This document shows positions 7,322 through 7,348 of a DNA stretch of 7,348 bases, in pieces. The notes under the pieces are model-generated. The model did no database searches and was not told where the DNA came from. It saw nothing but the letters and a program-made list of their open reading frames with translations. Numbering within the stretch: the stretch's first letter is position 1; every line of letters begins with the position of its first letter. Location: contig DGDY01000312.1 in the NCBI GenBank assembly GCA_002385675.1, positions 1,531 to 8,878 of the forward strand, in the 5' to 3' direction. The DNA is from Anaerolineales bacterium UBA3940 (GTDB lineage: Bacteria > Chloroflexota > Anaerolineae > Aggregatilineales > UBA3940). The position numbers and the translations under genes were made by a program.

Positions 7322-7348
7322 GTGGGGGCGGGGCTAATGATGCGGTCG
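7322..7348. repeat. left arm of a second long-hairpin element (cut by the window edge)
   Basis: The last 27 bases, starting GTGGGGGCGGGGC and ending TGATGCGGTCG, match 2658-2684 at 23 of 27 positions, with the terminal 11 bases identical. It begins 29 bases after the glgP stop codon. The matching right arms would lie beyond the window. The remaining stretch 7293-7321 shows nothing else. Confidence 0.6.

Overview
The window holds three complete protein genes and the first 22 codons of a fourth. From left to right these are: a partial gene leaving the left edge (minus strand); a polytopic-membrane subtilisin-family protease (minus, 198-2594); the DNA repair protein RadA (minus, 2739-4106); and a DUF3417-containing alpha-glucan (glycogen) phosphorylase (plus, 4716-7292). 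The coding regions are strongly GC-rich with G/C-ending codons, which explains the long open frames opposite the real genes. The phosphorylase type, the bacillopeptidase-F-like subtilase and the many GTAGGGGC...GCCCCTAC palindromes suggest a Chloroflexota (Chloroflexi) bacterium. That is an inference from family resemblance and not a proven assignment. No rRNA, tRNA, CRISPR array, transposase or phage gene is visible.

Layout. 1-68 is the start of an unidentified small gene, possibly DUF1801-like. 69-197 carries a candidate promoter and operator for that gene and a strong 12-bp terminator hairpin for the protease gene. 198-2594 encodes about 11 transmembrane segments, then an inhibitor-I9-like propeptide, then an S8 catalytic domain with a complete Asp/His/Asn/Ser set. 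2595-2738 holds a 61-nt, roughly 25-bp nested hairpin. 2739-4106 is radA. 4107-4715 is a 609-bp divergent intergenic region holding a radA promoter with a palindromic box, two copies of a compound palindrome-rich repeat, and a good sigma70-type promoter for glgP. 4716-7292 is glgP. The last 27 bases are the left arm of a second copy of the hairpin seen at 2658-2718.

How the genes relate. The three main genes look like independent housekeeping or accessory functions (proteolysis, recombination repair, glycogen use) and not one pathway. radA and the protease gene run in the same direction but are separated by 144 bp containing a large hairpin, so co-transcription is uncertain. radA and glgP are divergent.

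I found no clear new multi-gene system. The points most worth following are: a 17-bp palindromic element (14/17 identical) at nearly the same distance and orientation upstream of both radA and the left-edge gene; the fusion of an 11-helix membrane module to an I9-S8 protease with a consistent positive-inside topology; and the modular, dispersed palindromic repeats with shared outer arms and exchanged cores.
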